The position numbers and the translations under genes are program-made. Below are positions 33,541-44,824 of a DNA stretch of 64,000 nt, in pieces (the stretch's first letter is position 1; every line of letters begins with the position of its first letter). Source of the stretch: Acanthosepion pharaonis (taxonomy: Eukaryota > Mollusca > Cephalopoda > Sepiida > Sepiidae); the NCBI GenBank assembly GCA_903632075.3, contig CAHIKZ030000391.1:27501-91500 (forward strand), read 5' to 3'. Under the pieces are notes generated by a model. It did not search any database. It saw only the letters and a list, made by a program, of their open reading frames with translations, and was not told the origin of the DNA.

Positions 33541-33770
33541 TAATAATGATACCCCATAGAGAAAAATACATCAGGAGAATTTCCATGAAAGAATTTATAG
33601 AAAAGGCACTGGATAAGTTATGACGGGAAAAAGGTTGCTGAAACCGAGATGCCAGATCAAGAACAATGACGTTTCAGATTCTTCTTTGAATTTTATCAAA
33701 GATCTCTAAATATATGGCAAGAGCACCAGACGTAGAACCCAGAAGTGTAGAAAAGATGCCACTTTTTAGA
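33541..33770 (-). pseudogene. Decayed non-LTR retrotransposon fragment, minus strand
   Basis: 33575-33765 aligns by eye with 25810-25950: GCTGAAACCGAGATGCC-like, TTTTATCAAAGATCTC-like and AGAGCACCAGA-like segments. It therefore belongs to the WNSLP-group family. No open frame remains. Confidence 0.5.
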
Positions 33771-34409
33771 AAATAATAAAAAAAACAAAAAAAGAATCGT
33801 AACATGTATGATAATCTGATCATCTGTGTTCCATCAACGAGTGTAGCAATAATTATTATATCTTATTAGCTCTTTTATACTGATTTTACAACGACGACAA
33901 TGACGAGAAGGCTTACGTTTCATTTGAACGATAATAGTTCAATCTCTGAACATTTAAAGGAACACTCATGATAACATTCACAGTTCAGACAGATATTAGT
34001 AGAAAATACTTTAATGCTTCATCAAGATAATAATAAGCAAAAATTTAAAATTCTGGAAGACTTTATATAACAATTCCGGCCCAAATTAAATAAAGTCAGC
34101 TATGAGTATAGCAACAAAGTTCTTAAATGTTTGTTGCAGCAAAGTGTTATGTAAAAATACTAAATTAAAATACTGCAATAAAAAATCTTAAAAAAAAATT
34201 AAATCCCATAAGTACTTCCCTTGCATAGAGGTAAAAAAATATTTTGAATTTGCGATGTGAACGCATAACATATGCATAGATATGCAAGCCCTTGAGTATT
34301 TGAAAGAAAATTTTTGAATTTTTCTTAATCAATATTCTAAAGCCATCAAGAAATTAATTCGTGAAATTGGAAGGATTAAAACTAAAGTAAAATAAATAGA
34401 CACACTATT
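33771..34409. other. Unassigned AT-rich sequence
   Basis: No feature recognised. Confidence 0.35.
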
Positions 34410-34420
34410 TTAAGTACAAT

Positions 34421-34512
34421 TACACGCGCGCGCGCGCACACACACACAAACACACACACACACACGCGCACACACACATACACGCATACACACACATACA
34501 TATATATATATA
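34421..34512. repeat. (CG)n/(CA)n/(TA)n compound microsatellite
   Basis: CGCGCGCG passes to CA runs with CGCG interruptions and then TATATATA. Alternating purine-pyrimidine throughout gives Z-DNA potential. Confidence 0.9.
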
Positions 34513-34699
34513 ATGGAAGTTAAAACAAAGCAACGCAACTTCCTGATGCCTTCAGTTCTCAAGTCGGTATCTATGTCGATAACGCAATTATTTATTCTTG
34601 TCTTAATTAGACGTTTAATCAATTTGATAAGGTGAAATTGGCAGCTGATCTGAAACATAATCTAGAATGTATTGTTAACTGGGGCAACGAACGGCTTGT

Positions 34700-35420
34700 T
34701 AATTTTAACACCTTCTAAAATCAAACTGCTATCTTTTAATCGTCTGAATTTTGCTTCAAATATCTTCTTCATCTCTGACTAAAAGTGTCTAGCATTTAAT
34801 ATCATGCAGGAATTTTATACACTATCGGTGCAATAGTGCATAGCAGTTCACCAATCTCTTATTGGTTTCTAACGAACTTTTCTTAATACTTAGCTTAGCT
34901 TTTGGGAGACACCTTTCGCTGTCCCTATATCCGTTCTGATTTCGTTGTTGCATTTCACGTTTTTTTGTTAAAACACTTCCTTGATATTTAAACTTATGTA
35001 CTTGGTAGATTTTGGTGTTTCCAATTCGTAGTCCTCATCCTGAGCTGTTCTTGTGGCTGACAATCGTACATTCTGTCTTCGTACAGATCATGCTTAGACC
35101 TTTCTTCTCACTTTCCTTGATTAACTTCTCTACGTTTTGCTCTAGTTCCCTTTCTGTGTTTTCTATGAATAATGTACACTGTCATCTCCATGTCGTATGT
35201 CGGTAAGATTGTTTCCGACAGTAATGAATCCTCTTAGAGCTTCTTATTCTCTCAGGATCGCCCCGCTCTAAATGTTGAATGAAGCCATTTTCGGACGCCC
35301 TTTCTTGATTTTTGTATACTTAATTCATTTTCTATTCGTACGCAGGCGGTGGTGTAAGTTCTCGATTATTCTAGGAAGCAATGCTAAAATATCATATTTT
35401 ATTAACTGTAAAGCACTTCT
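34700..35420 (-). pseudogene. Non-LTR retrotransposon RT fragment, minus strand
   Basis: The minus strand encodes pieces of the RT thumb region: LRMRTTNWKHQNLPSTSLNI, then KCNNEIRTDIGTAKGVSQKL and VLRK. These match the canonical CxxEIRxRIGxAKxxFxxLS stretch of LINE reverse transcriptases. Frameshifts and stops separate the pieces, and the YADD-containing palm is not recognisable. Confidence 0.65.
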
Positions 35421-35576
35421 CAATATACTTGAAGTTATATTTGTCAATATAATTTCGTAATACTAAATATTAGTCAATGAATGTCGAATATTGCCTGCAT
35501 GGAAACGGTTGATGATCTGATTCGAAACGTTTTGACACTTTTTCCTAGGACATTCCCCTATGTCTTAATATTTCGC

Positions 35577-36592
35577 TAAAACATATTTCGCTAATATTAT
35601 GCATCTATAGAAAAGAAACGCTAGTCCAAACACAATTACATACCCACATAAATAGCATATTAAAAGACGCACTTTTTCTAAGGACATTATTTTATGTCTT
35701 CATACATTATAATACTCAAATTAAAGAATACAAATGACTCCAATCGAATCTAAGCAGTGGATCTTTGGGACAACTGTAATTAATTGAACCTTACAAAATG
35801 GCGATGCATAATGACAAATAAAGAACTGTACCAAATAACAAAGCCCATATAACCAAAAGCATGATGACAATGGATATTAACATTGCATTGTACATTAAAC
35901 AAAAAGTTAGGAAGGAAATCCCTCCTCAATTCTAGAAAGCGCGATAACAGCTAGTGGACTACAGAAACCGATTTCATTGAAAAAACTTACTAAGACGTAT
36001 TTCGCTATTATGCATCAATAGAAAAGAAACGCTGTTCTCAACACAATTCCATACCCATATACACACCATATTAAACAGGCGCCCAAACTTTATTATCTAC
36101 CTTAGAAAAGTCAATATTACAAATATGCCAAAAAGATTCTACAATGCAACACATACCAATTAAATCAAAGTGACTATTGGTTGGAAATTAACATGGCCAT
36201 CTGAATTGGTTGCCCAACCAGAAAAAAAACAAAACAAAATAAACCATATTTTTCTCGGGAATACTTTTGGGAAAAGCATTCTTATAAAACAACACAGGTT
36301 ACAACTTTAAGAGCAGAATCCCCCAGCGCGTGCTAAAAAAAAAAAATTCTACAGCAACAACAGCTTGGATGGTCAGTGAAACTTCACTGAGGATCGTATG
36401 TCGACTACTTCAAACAAATCATCTCTAAAAACAACAACAAAGACGGTCAGTGAATCTTCGATAATGATAAAATTTTTTCTCAAGGACAGTTTTTTTCTAC
36501 CCTACAACAGTCAATATTGCAAATATTCCAAAAAGATTCCACAATGCAACACGCCGTTTAAATCAAAGTGATTATGGGTTAGAAATTTTAAT
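35577..36592 (+). pseudogene. LINE C-terminal remnant with direct repeats
   Basis: 35735-36000 aligns with the RT tail at 23270-23625: KWRCIMTNKELYQIT, then GTTAGGAAGGAAATCC and GCGATAACAGCTAGTGGAC. On either side two direct-repeat pairs occur: 35577-35670 with 35990-36083 (TAGAAAAGAAACGCT core) and 36101-36190 with 36500-36592 (CCAAAAAGATTCACAATGCAAC-like core). Repeat spacing is about 400 bp, which suggests head-to-tail duplication of a 3' region. Confidence 0.6.
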
Positions 36593-36599
36593 CATGTGA

Positions 36600-37334
36600 A
36601 ATACACTGCGTTTCAAATTATTATCGACGTGACATCTTTTTAATTTTGTTCAAAAACTCCCAGTCGGAATTTAACGAAATTTTCACAGTATAATGGGAAT
36701 AGGGATATGCGTAGACTGTATGAAAATTGTATTGTTCTGCGCAACAGGAAAACGGTGTCCATTTGCAATATTAGCCCGATATTAAAAAAAATGCATGAAA
36801 TCATGCCACGTTATATTAGCCCACGTGAATTATAGGAAGTTGTGGGGAGCCGTGATAGCCCACTTTCTAAGGAAAACGCCACATAGATTAAGAGGGAGAA
36901 GTGATGACCAAACTGAGTGAACTGCATTGCGAGACGACATTACTTAACGATAAGTGCATATTCCTTCTAATTCACTTTTAGCAGTGACAAAGGGATTCGT
37001 AATAAGGCGGCGATATTACTTGTGACGTTTACAGAATGCATGGAACAAGAGTTTGGTTATATTTTCCCCTGAAGATAACGGTTAAAAAAAATAATAAAAG
37101 AATATTAAAGCTGACAGGTGAGGGATATTTCTAAAAAAACAAAAAAATAAATCAACGCATGCGTCCACATCCCACCGTTGTGAACTTTTTTCTTTCCCTA
37201 CTCATCATAAAAAAACAGCCCGTGAAGATATGAAATTTGAATTTCTTTCCATGCCATAAAGACCTAAGTACGTACTGTCTCATAATCTTCGCCTTTCTCA
37301 ACATTCATGCAACTTTCTATCTTTACTTCTGCAC

Positions 37335-37338
<4 letters not shown>
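36600..37338. other. Possible DNA-transposon end and unassigned sequence
   Basis: 36607-36640, ACTGCGTTTCAAATTATTAT, resembles the ends of some Tc1-type elements, but I found no matching inverted end or TA duplication. The rest is unassigned. Confidence 0.3.
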
Positions 37339-37401
<63 letters not shown>

Positions 37402-37590
37402 ATGCATGTTTCATTAAATAATATAGACAAGTTTTGTCTATTTTATGTAAGTTCTTTTCATATCGTCTGATAAGCTTAATAACATTATCATTAAAAGAAG
37501 AAATAAAATCACAATACTGATACATAATTTTTAATCCTATCTAAGCTTTCGGCTTACATAAGCCATTATCAAAGATGACAATTACATTAC
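37339..37590 (-). repeat. Penelope-like 3' end (family C) against (TA)n, minus strand
   Basis: (TA)n spans 37339-37399. Read on the minus strand, a hammerhead-like core (37539-37576) is followed by AGGATTAAAAATTATGTATC, then GTGATTTTATTTCTTCTTTT and about 130 bp that end in the TA tract. Confidence 0.7.
37539..37576 (-). ncRNA. Hammerhead ribozyme-like motif (family C)
   Basis: On the minus strand: stem I AUCU/AGAU, core UUGAUAA for CUGAUGA (C3 to U, G8 to A), stem II GGCUUA/UAAGCC with a UG loop, intact GAAA, and the self-complementary AGCU as stem III before U17. The two compensating-looking core changes (C3-G8 is a base pair in the fold, here U-A) leave pairing possible. Activity is uncertain. 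Confidence 0.6.
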
Positions 37591-38099
37591 AATATATTAA
37601 ACAATACACGGACAAAACAATAATGATGCTCTGTTTTTTGTTTACATGGAAGATTTACAAGTAACAACAAAATTGTGCATATGAGACGCTGGAAACGAAA
37701 ATCGCACAGCAGCTCATGACGTCACACATGACCAAGCGAGAGTGAAAACGAGAAGTATTAAGTATGGGATGCGAATAAAAAAATGGGGTTATAAGGCTTT
37801 ACTCTGATCAACCAATCAAATATAACATACGTCAAATTTAAACTAAGCGAAGAAAAAATTAAAAATTATTTTTTATAAATCGGCCATGACCTGTAGATTG
37901 GTAGCTAACGGCGGCCAGACATAAACTAAAGCGGATGCAAATGGTTACATAAATTATACAAACTAGACAATGATATTTCCTATGCTTTGTGAATTTCTTA
38001 CATACAATTTTTATAGTTGATAAATAAATAGCTTCTTTAAGAAACTGGTAAATAATTTAAACGTATAGAATTATTTGATAAATCAATATGCATATTAAT
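37591..38099. other. Unassigned, probably Penelope-like upstream sequence
   Basis: Sequence upstream of the family C end on the minus strand, without an open frame. It includes a lone TGACGTCA at 37716-37723. Confidence 0.35.
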
Positions 38100-38250
38100 T
38101 AATTAATTCTTACTAATTAACCCAATTCTTGGGTTAATTAGTAAGAATTGTATCACTAAACCATTATTATCTCCACAAAACTTTCTGACATTCTAAAAAT
38201 ATATTTTGACTTTAAATAAACTATAAAGGGTTGATAAGCTATAAAAACCA
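38100..38250 (+). repeat. SINE family A tail fragment
   Basis: GGGTTAATTAGTAAGAATTG and CACTAAACCATTATTATCTCC-like sequence match 6205-6245, followed by the shared AAAATATATTTTGACTTT and GGGTTGATAAGC. It starts with a small palindrome made of AATTCTTGGGTTAATTAGTAAGAATT-like arms. Confidence 0.65.
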
Positions 38251-38559
38251 AAAATAGGCTGTTTGCTTAGTTTTTCACTATATAAATTTCTGTCTGCCTA
38301 TTTTCGATTTACGACAGGATTATGTATAAAGGAGTATATAATGTTGCAAAACATATTTTTTGTGTGAAATAAATAGGTTTTTCAGTAGTGGTCTGAGGAA
38401 ATATTTGTGCACTTACGTAGATGTATTGTAATTTCGACAAAACTATGACAGCTGTTTTGTAAAAAAAAAAAGTAAATAAATAAAAATTAGTTGATCAGTT
38501 TTTTTTTATTTTTAAGGAGCGTTCTTTTGTTTTGTGTTGTTTCAGGCAAGTGTCCTTGA
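38251..38559. other. Unassigned AT-rich sequence
   Basis: No feature recognised. Confidence 0.35.
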
Positions 38560-38676
38560 TACCAAGAGATGGATCATTTATATACATTATTTCCATTATT
38601 CGGACTATTGTCCTCATCTTTGTCGCCATATTTATTGCAACGTTTCGGCTGTTGTACGCTCGGCTTTCTTCACACA

Positions 38677-38736
<60 letters not shown>

Positions 38737-39054
38737 AATTATTTTAAAAAAAAAAAAAATATGTATTCATCACGACACAGAAAATAGTATGTTTCGAAAC
38801 CAAAATCTAAATATTAAATTAAAATTTAAGTTTAATTTAATTTTAAGTTTAATTTAAGATTTAGGATTTGGTTTCGAAACATGATAATTTCTGTGTCGAG
38901 AAGAAAACATTTTTGTTTTTTAAATAATTATAATACTATACTCTATTGTACATCGAGCACTGCTTTTAAAAATAAATATAAAAGATCTCTGGATTATAAA
39001 TCTGACTGTTCTTTCTTTTTATTTCGACATATATATATATATATATATATATAT
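38560..39054. repeat. Family D end, (TA)n, and palindrome bounded by (TA)n
   Basis: 38560-38675 is a minus-strand family D end. (TA)n lies at 38680-38733. Then the arms 38773-38828 and 38850-38900 form an inverted repeat, with CGACACAGAAA and TTTCGAAACCAAAATC on the left and their complements on the right. A second (TA)n follows at 39029-39054. The palindrome's family is not otherwise seen in the window. Confidence 0.8.
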
Positions 39055-39229
39055 AAATGTAGTAATTTTCAGCGGCGTATTCAATCTGTTAATATGTCAA
39101 GTCACCCAGTTTTTATTAAGTCTCGGCGGACATTTCACACATCTCTGAAAATCACTCAACCAGGAAATAAATGTCATTTTCAATCAATTTTTTCTTTCGC
39201 CGAACATTTGGGTATTGTATGTCCCGCTT

Positions 39230-39409
39230 TCTTTTCCTTCTTTCTTTAAATTTTCACACTTTTTTGTATTTCCGCCCACGCTTTGTTTGTTTGTTTGTCT
39301 ATTTATTTATTTATTTATATCTGCACGTTTTCTTTATCCCCGCCATTGTGTTTGTTTCTTACTTTCTTTATTTTTTCTTTCTTTCTTTTTTCTTCCCCAC
39401 GCTCTCACG

Positions 39410-39445
<36 letters not shown>

Positions 39446-39565
39446 ATCACGCTTTTTATCTCTCCTCTCACTCTTCCCTTCTTACTTTCTTTTTCTTTCT
39501 TATATCTTTCTTTCACCACACTTTTTTGTCTTTCATTCCACTCTTTCTTTCTTTCATTCTTAGTT

Positions 39566-39605
<40 letters not shown>

Positions 39606-39751
39606 TCACCGCGTCTTTTTGTCTTTTCACCCACTCTTTCTTTCTTTTTCACTGATTTTTGCCTCTCCTCTCACTCTATCTTTGTTTGTTTTTTCTTTCT
39701 TTTTCACGCATCTTGTTTTTCCTTCGAGTCATTATTTCTTTCTTTCTTTTT

Positions 39752-39796
<45 letters not shown>

Positions 39797-40013
39797 ACGA
39801 CTGTTTGTTTTTTCTCATACTCTATCATTGTTTGTTATTTTTCTTTTCTTTCCGCGCCATTTTGTCTTTCTTCCCACTCTTTGTTTTTTCTTGGCCTTTT
39901 TTCTTTCCCTCCTACTCTTTCTTCCTTTCATCACACTTTATTGTCTTTCCTCCTCCCACCCATTCTTTCTTTGTTTTTCTTTCTTCCTTAGTTTTTCTTT
40001 TTTCCTTAGTTTT

Positions 40014-40057
<44 letters not shown>

Positions 40058-40200
40058 TCACTACGATTTTTGTCTTTCCCCCCACTCTCTCTTTGTTTGT
40101 TTGTTTCTGCCTTTCTTTTTCCACATTTTTCACACTCAGCCTTTCGCTCTTTCTTTCTTTCTTTCTTTCTTGCCTTTTCTTTTTTCTTTTCGTTTTTTAC
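39230..40200. repeat. Polypyrimidine (TTTC)n array with spaced modules
   Basis: About 1 kb of almost pure pyrimidine on the plus strand. TTTC runs alternate about twelve times with a module like CACGCTTTTTGTCTTTC then CCCACTC (for example near 39512, 39606, 39850, 39928, 40058). Long Ser/Phe-rich frames, including one of 310 codons at 39283-40215, and Lys/Arg/Glu-rich minus-strand frames are artefacts of this composition. Confidence 0.92.
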
Positions 40201-40990
40201 TCTTTTCTAAAGTGACTTTTTTCTTATTTGTCCTCTATAACATAGTCGTCTTCCGTTCTCTCAAAAGCTCCCCCAATTTACGCTCACTTTAAAATAAATA
40301 ATCCTTTACGAGCATCGTCAGTGGGACAGGCTAGAGAAAACATCGTTTAATTTCATTAACACAGCAAATGCTTCTTTTTCTTTATCGCACCAACCATCTT
40401 TCTTTCCTCGTCTACAAACACACACACACACATACACACACACATGCAATATCATTTGTTTAACATTATGAACAGTGATTTCGACATAAAACATAAGGCA
40501 AATAATTGCAATTTTCTTCATCTTGTGATAACTGATATTTGCTTTCATACGAACCGATGGAAGAGGTCAGGCTCCTTTTTAGTGATCTTCCAACCTCCGG
40601 TTTTTTTTATTTCTTCCAAGAACAAACCTAAACTCTTTGATCGTTCACCTAATGGTCTAGTTATTCGCCTAAATCTCTTCGGTTTTTTTTTAGATGATTC
40701 AGTTCCAAGGCGCCAACATAGGTCAGTGTACGACGTAACCTGAACTCTGACATTTTTAGTCTTGAAGGACAAGGTCAGTGAAAGAGAAGGATGTTTTTAT
40801 TATTATTATTAATGTTGTTGTTGTTGTTGTACAAATCATTTTTTCCTATTTCTGCTTATTCTTTTCCCATCAATCTTCTGGCGTTGGAGAATCACTTCGA
40901 TAATTCTGATTGCTATCGATCTGCATTCAATAACCCAACCTATTTTTTGATTGATTTATTGCACTTTCATGATTATTGCCCAAATCAACG
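40201..40990 (-). other. Unassigned sequence with a basic minus-strand frame
   Basis: A 75-codon minus-strand frame (40545-40772) reads VTSYTDLCWRLGTESSKKKP and continues with FRRITRPLGERSKSLGLF. It is rich in Lys and Arg and has natural-looking composition, but no family is recognised and there is no flanking gene structure. A (CA)n lies at 40418-40445 and a (TTG)n patch at 40813-40830. Confidence 0.3.
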
Positions 40991-41080
40991 CTTATTTCAT
41001 TCTCTCTCTCTTTCAATCGCTATCTCTCTTTCATTATCTCTATCGTTATCGGATCTTTAATTCTCTCTCTCTCTCTCTCT

Positions 41081-41134
<54 letters not shown>

Positions 41135-41290
41135 CCAACCTCTCTTTTTCAATCTGTCCCTTATTTGTATTGTATTTATTTTTTTGATTACTCACTCTTT
41201 TGTCTTTTTTTCAACACCTTTTAATTCACATTGCTTTCCTCTCTCTCTCTCTCTTTCTCTCTCTCTCATTTATTTTATTTCTACCTTCTC
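40991..41290. repeat. (TC)n and (TA)n microsatellites
   Basis: Pyrimidine-rich DNA with (CT)n at 41062-41082 joins (TA)n at 41083-41131; a further (CT)n patch is at 41240-41268. Confidence 0.9.
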
Positions 41291-42369
41291 TGCATGGCGT
41301 TCAGTACTTTCCAACTGCCATCTTTACTTCCTTTATTTTTCTTCCCCTTTTTTTCATTTAGTTTAGCTCTCTTTTTCTTTCATCGTCTTCTCTTTTTTTA
41401 TCCTATTTTTTCTCGATTTATCTATGCTTACACTTGGTCTATTTCTTTCCTTCTTTAGGTTTTAGAAGGAACCGGGCACACAGTGCTAAATAGGAAGCAA
41501 GGGATAAACCTCTACACCGGTTCAAAACCATTCAGAGGTTTTTGAACTGGACGGTAAGCGAACCTCTTTTTCTTTTTTGTTTCTTTATTTGTATTTTAAA
41601 AAAAAGAAATTCTTACATTTTTTTAATTAGATTTTGTTTCAATTCGTTTGTATTTTCTTCCTTTTTTCGTATTTTTTCTTTTTTGTTTCTTTTTTTTACC
41701 TTTTACTATATTTTTGTCATTTCCTTTCCCACCTGTTTCATTTAACTTTCTTTTCTGCTTTTTACATTTTGTTTCTTTTTTATCTGTAAATTTTATTATT
41801 TTTTTGTCAATTCAATTTCGCTTAATTCTCTTCTTTTCTTCGTTCTTTCTTCTTTACTCGTTTTCTTTCTTTCTTTCTTTTCGTTTAATTCGCCTTCGTT
41901 CTCAAGCACTTTAGTCATTCTCGATTCCTTTAGCTTCTCTATCCTTAACTTCTTTTTTTCTTTTCACTGTTTTTTATCTTACAAGATAAAGTATTGTGGT
42001 CGGCAACGGTATCTTGTAAACCGAGTAGCTAATTAGAGCTGACTGATGGCTGATAAAGGTACCGTTTATATTTAGACTGCAGAGATCTCAAGAAAGACAT
42101 AGATGCCAACTCTGTGTGATTGTCAATCATAGAGGAAGGCAACACTGTATCGGTCACGCACATGCGCATTGAAATAAAAGAACAATATTTGCCCCTGACA
42201 ATTAAGCCTTACGCAGTCCGTGTTTTGAAATGAGAGGTCTCTGCTGGATACAGAGAATAAGACATCATTTGTAATGTTTTGTTTTTAAAGATTCGTTTTT
42301 TTTTTTTTTTTTTTTTTTTATAAGTTCTTTCATGGTAATTGTTCGGATGGGTTATTCGATATGGTACAC
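41291..42369. other. Pyrimidine-rich then unassigned sequence
   Basis: T- and C-rich DNA to about 41980. 41980-42260 is of mixed composition without a recognised element. A poly-T run lies at 42298-42319. Confidence 0.4.
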
Positions 42370-42540
42370 ATTAGGGTTTAGATTTTAAATTGTTGTTTTA
42401 TTCCTCCCACCCCCAGACAAGAATTATACATATGGGGACTAGTTATGACTTCATGGAGATTCTGAGGTATTTTGGTGGCTGTAGTAAGAATAGTAAGTAA
42501 GAATATTGTGTTATGCTTGGGTCAGTGATTGTGGTTAGCA
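42370..42540 (+). repeat. Penelope-like family A fragment
   Basis: It aligns with the complement of 33380-33530: AATTATACATATGG, ACTAGTTATGACTTCAT, TTTTGGTGGCTGTAGTAA and AGCAAAGTTTAATG-like. It lacks the hammerhead and the 3' end. Confidence 0.6.
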
Positions 42541-42644
42541 AAGTTTAATGTTAAGACAGAACAAGACCGTCCTTTTTCCCCATTCCCCATTTTGGGCCAC
42601 ATGTTTGCCTTTTTACAAATAAATATCGCTCATTCGATGAATTT

Positions 42645-43255
42645 AAGCTACGGTGGAGTGGATAACGGCTCGGATTAAGGAATCGGAGAGCCGAGTTCGA
42701 ATTCTAGTCGAATCCATTGCATTCACTTACGTACTATTACCCTAGGGAATGGTATGAATCCTCTTCTTCTACCCCCTGTAAGTAGCAGGACAGAGTGGAT
42801 GGTAACTGGTCTACTGCTAAAAGAAATAGCAACCTACTGAGGGAAAAAAAATCTGCCTCGCCAGTCATGTATCGAAAGATACATGATCGCCTTAGCGTGT
42901 AACACGCATGGTACATAACTAACTGACTGATTTATCTATAGCAGGACAGGCCGAGTTCTCTAGCCTTGGATGGCAACTGGTCTACCGCAAAAAGAAATTG
43001 GTAACCTACTTCGGGAAAAATCTGCCTCGCCAGTCATTTATAGAAAGATAAATGATCGCCTTAGTGTGTACCACGCATGGTACATAACTTACTGCCTGAT
43101 TTATCTATAGCAGGACAAGCCGAGTTCTTTAGCCTTGAAATGGCAACTGGTCTACCGAAAAAAGAAATGGCAATCTACTGCGGGAAAAAATCTGCCTCGC
43201 CAGTCATGTATCGAAAGATACATGATCGCCTAAGCGTGTATCACGTATGGCATAA
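42645..43255 (+). mobile_element. SINE family A with three ~169-bp tail monomers
   Basis: The tRNA-like head (42655-42725) includes GGATAACGGCTCGG and GAGTTCGAATTC. The central part has GGTATGAATCCTCTTCTTC. Then three monomers follow, with CAGTCAT at 42862, 43031 and 43201 (periods 169 and 170). Each contains the hairpin ATGTATC-GAAA-GATACAT (loop of GNRA type), slightly altered in monomer 2, and TAGCAGGACA. It is the plus-strand counterpart of 12300-12805. A LINE tail begins at its right end. Confidence 0.85.
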
Positions 43256-43535
43256 GTGTAACTATTTTACTATTGAGCTAGCTAGATATAACCGTACATT
43301 TTATGCTAACAGTTATTTTTCTCGCTTGTGGAACTCCTTTCCGGCTCCATGCTTAACAATCAATTTTAATCTGCAAATACGGAAATTCAATGTCAATCGC
43401 TATCTGCTGTGTTCCTGATTACTCTTTTCTTTTACCTGCCCAATAATGTTTCTGTTCCTAATTCTTCCACACCCTGTAACCCCTTGCGTTTTAGTGGCTT
43501 CACCGTCTTGCTTGGTGTGATACCGATTTAAAAAA
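43256..43535 (+). pseudogene. Non-LTR retrotransposon RT tail (WNSLP group)
   Basis: The plus strand encodes ELARYNRTFYANSYFSRLWN, SFPAPC and FNLQIRKFNVNRYLL, then a stop. The 3' end has TTTTAGTGGCTTCACCGTC and TTGCTTGGTGTGA. The frame is fused in phase with SINE monomer sequence upstream, so the apparent 113-codon frame starting at 43077 is a chimera of two repeats. Confidence 0.75.
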
Positions 43536-43935
43536 AGATACATCATGTTGGCATTTTTATTAGAAAGGCAGACGAAAACGGCGAGTAACCGACTTCTATG
43601 TTAGTTCTACTTACGTGGCAGAGAATGTAGAACAAATCTATCATAAATGAAGAAAAAGATCGAAGCGACCGATATATGATTCTACAGACTAATTCTGAGA
43701 ATCCCAGGGGTCGAAAAGCTGACTTCTTGATATAAATGGTTTTAGGAAGCGGTTCCAGCATGCAGAACCTTTGGTAAGTGACGAAAAACCATTGGTCAAC
43801 CCAAGTCTTGTCAGTGAAATTTGATATTGAGAACGGTTCGACATCAGCCGATTATTGTGATAGCCCAAAGACATAAGTCATTGTGACCGAGAGTTTGAAC
43901 GTACTGGCATTGCTCAAACTATTGATCATGACTGA
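43536..43935. other. Unassigned repeat-like sequence
   Basis: 43870-43930 (AGTCATTGTGACCGAGAG, ACTGGCATTGCTCAAACT) is repeated at 44175-44230 about 300 bp on. Minus-strand frames of 61-72 codons here match nothing recognised. Confidence 0.4.
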
Positions 43936-43972
43936 GCATGGGCTCTCTCCCATTTTCTCACTTATTCCGTCC

Positions 43973-44014
<42 letters not shown>

Positions 44015-44400
44015 CACTCTATTTGTGATTCTCTCTCTTCTTCTATCTTGCAATGATCGCCCCTCTTTTTATATTGCCCTATTATTTTTTCACTTATTCA
44101 CCCCCTTTCATTTCGGTCACTTCGGCGTGGTGTAATGGTTAACACGCTTCTTTCACTAGATCAATAACGACCGAGTCATTGTGACCGAAAGTTCGAGCGT
44201 ATTGGCATTGCTCAAACTACTGACATTGACAAATCATAGGCTCTCTCCTAGAAGATGTGACAAAGATCCGCTCAGCATAGTTGCAGTATAAACCAAGGCT
44301 AGCCTCTGTGGGTGTTGAGCAATCACAAATGTGTCTGAGCAGATGTCTACTAAAGCAATTGTCTAGCCGCAATAGCTGGCCATTATATATAAAGTATTAC
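43936..44400 (+). mobile_element. Satellite unit joined to tRNA-derived SINE (family B), copy 1
   Basis: 43960-44115 is one unit of the CT-rich satellite described at 45840-46620, with ATCTTGCAATGATCGCCCC. It joins GGTCACTTCGGCG and then a perfect box A, TGGTGTAATGG (44129-44139). Further on come CTAGATCAATAACGACCGAG and a degenerate box B, AAGTTCGAGCG. The tail, with CTGAGCAGATGTCTAC and CTAGCCGCAATAGCTGGCC, is related to 6600-6720 inverted. The satellite/SINE junction is the same as at 46614. Confidence 0.7.
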
Positions 44401-44489
44401 TAACGATCAGAATAAAAAGGCAGCTGAAGTTTTCGAGACAAATAATAGTGAAAGAAAGCTTGGATAAATTAACACTTACAACAATCCCA

Positions 44490-44800
44490 CGGATGAAACG
44501 TTGCTAGCGTCTCGGTACGCGGGTCGCTATCTCCATGGCAAATGTTCAGACGACCTACATTCCTTAGTTCCCCCAGTTCAAATATGCAAAGCTCGGGCCC
44601 ATATTTCCACATAACCGGTGTCAACTCATTCTGAATCCTTTCGTAATCACCTGGTAAGAAGGAATTTTCACCGAGATAGCTTCTTCCTGAAAACTGTCAT
44701 TTTGAGGAACAATCTTCCGAGTGGGTGCTTCATCGACCGCCCAAATCTTAACTGCTTCAAATCTAGAGTCAACCGTTATTGAACCTACATATCCTCATAA
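44490..44800 (+). pseudogene. Non-LTR retrotransposon RT tail, copy a
   Basis: Broken frames encode LASRYAGRYLHGKCSDDLHS, LVPPVQICKARAH, then SFFLKTVILRNNLPSGCFI and LNCFKSRVNRY. This follows the RYYxGxCSxEL ... LVPPP ... FF.RT..LWNSLP ... FKSxVNR order at the end of Jockey/CR1-style RTs. Confidence 0.7.
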
Positions 44801-44824
44801 CATGCATTTAAACCCTAGCTTTAC

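Noticed and set aside
36607..37010. A complete Tc1-type element starting at 36607
   Set aside because: Only one end-like motif is seen; no inverted partner or TA duplication.
37716..37723. TGACGTCA, a perfect CRE-like palindrome
   Set aside because: A lone 8-mer in 64 kb is expected by chance at this rate of searching, and no promoter context is visible.
39283..40215. A 310-codon Ser/Phe/Leu-rich open frame
   Set aside because: It lies wholly in a polypyrimidine microsatellite array, and all three forward frames are open for the same reason.
43077..43418. A 113-codon frame as a single protein
   Set aside because: It is a chance in-frame fusion of SINE tail monomer and a LINE RT tail.
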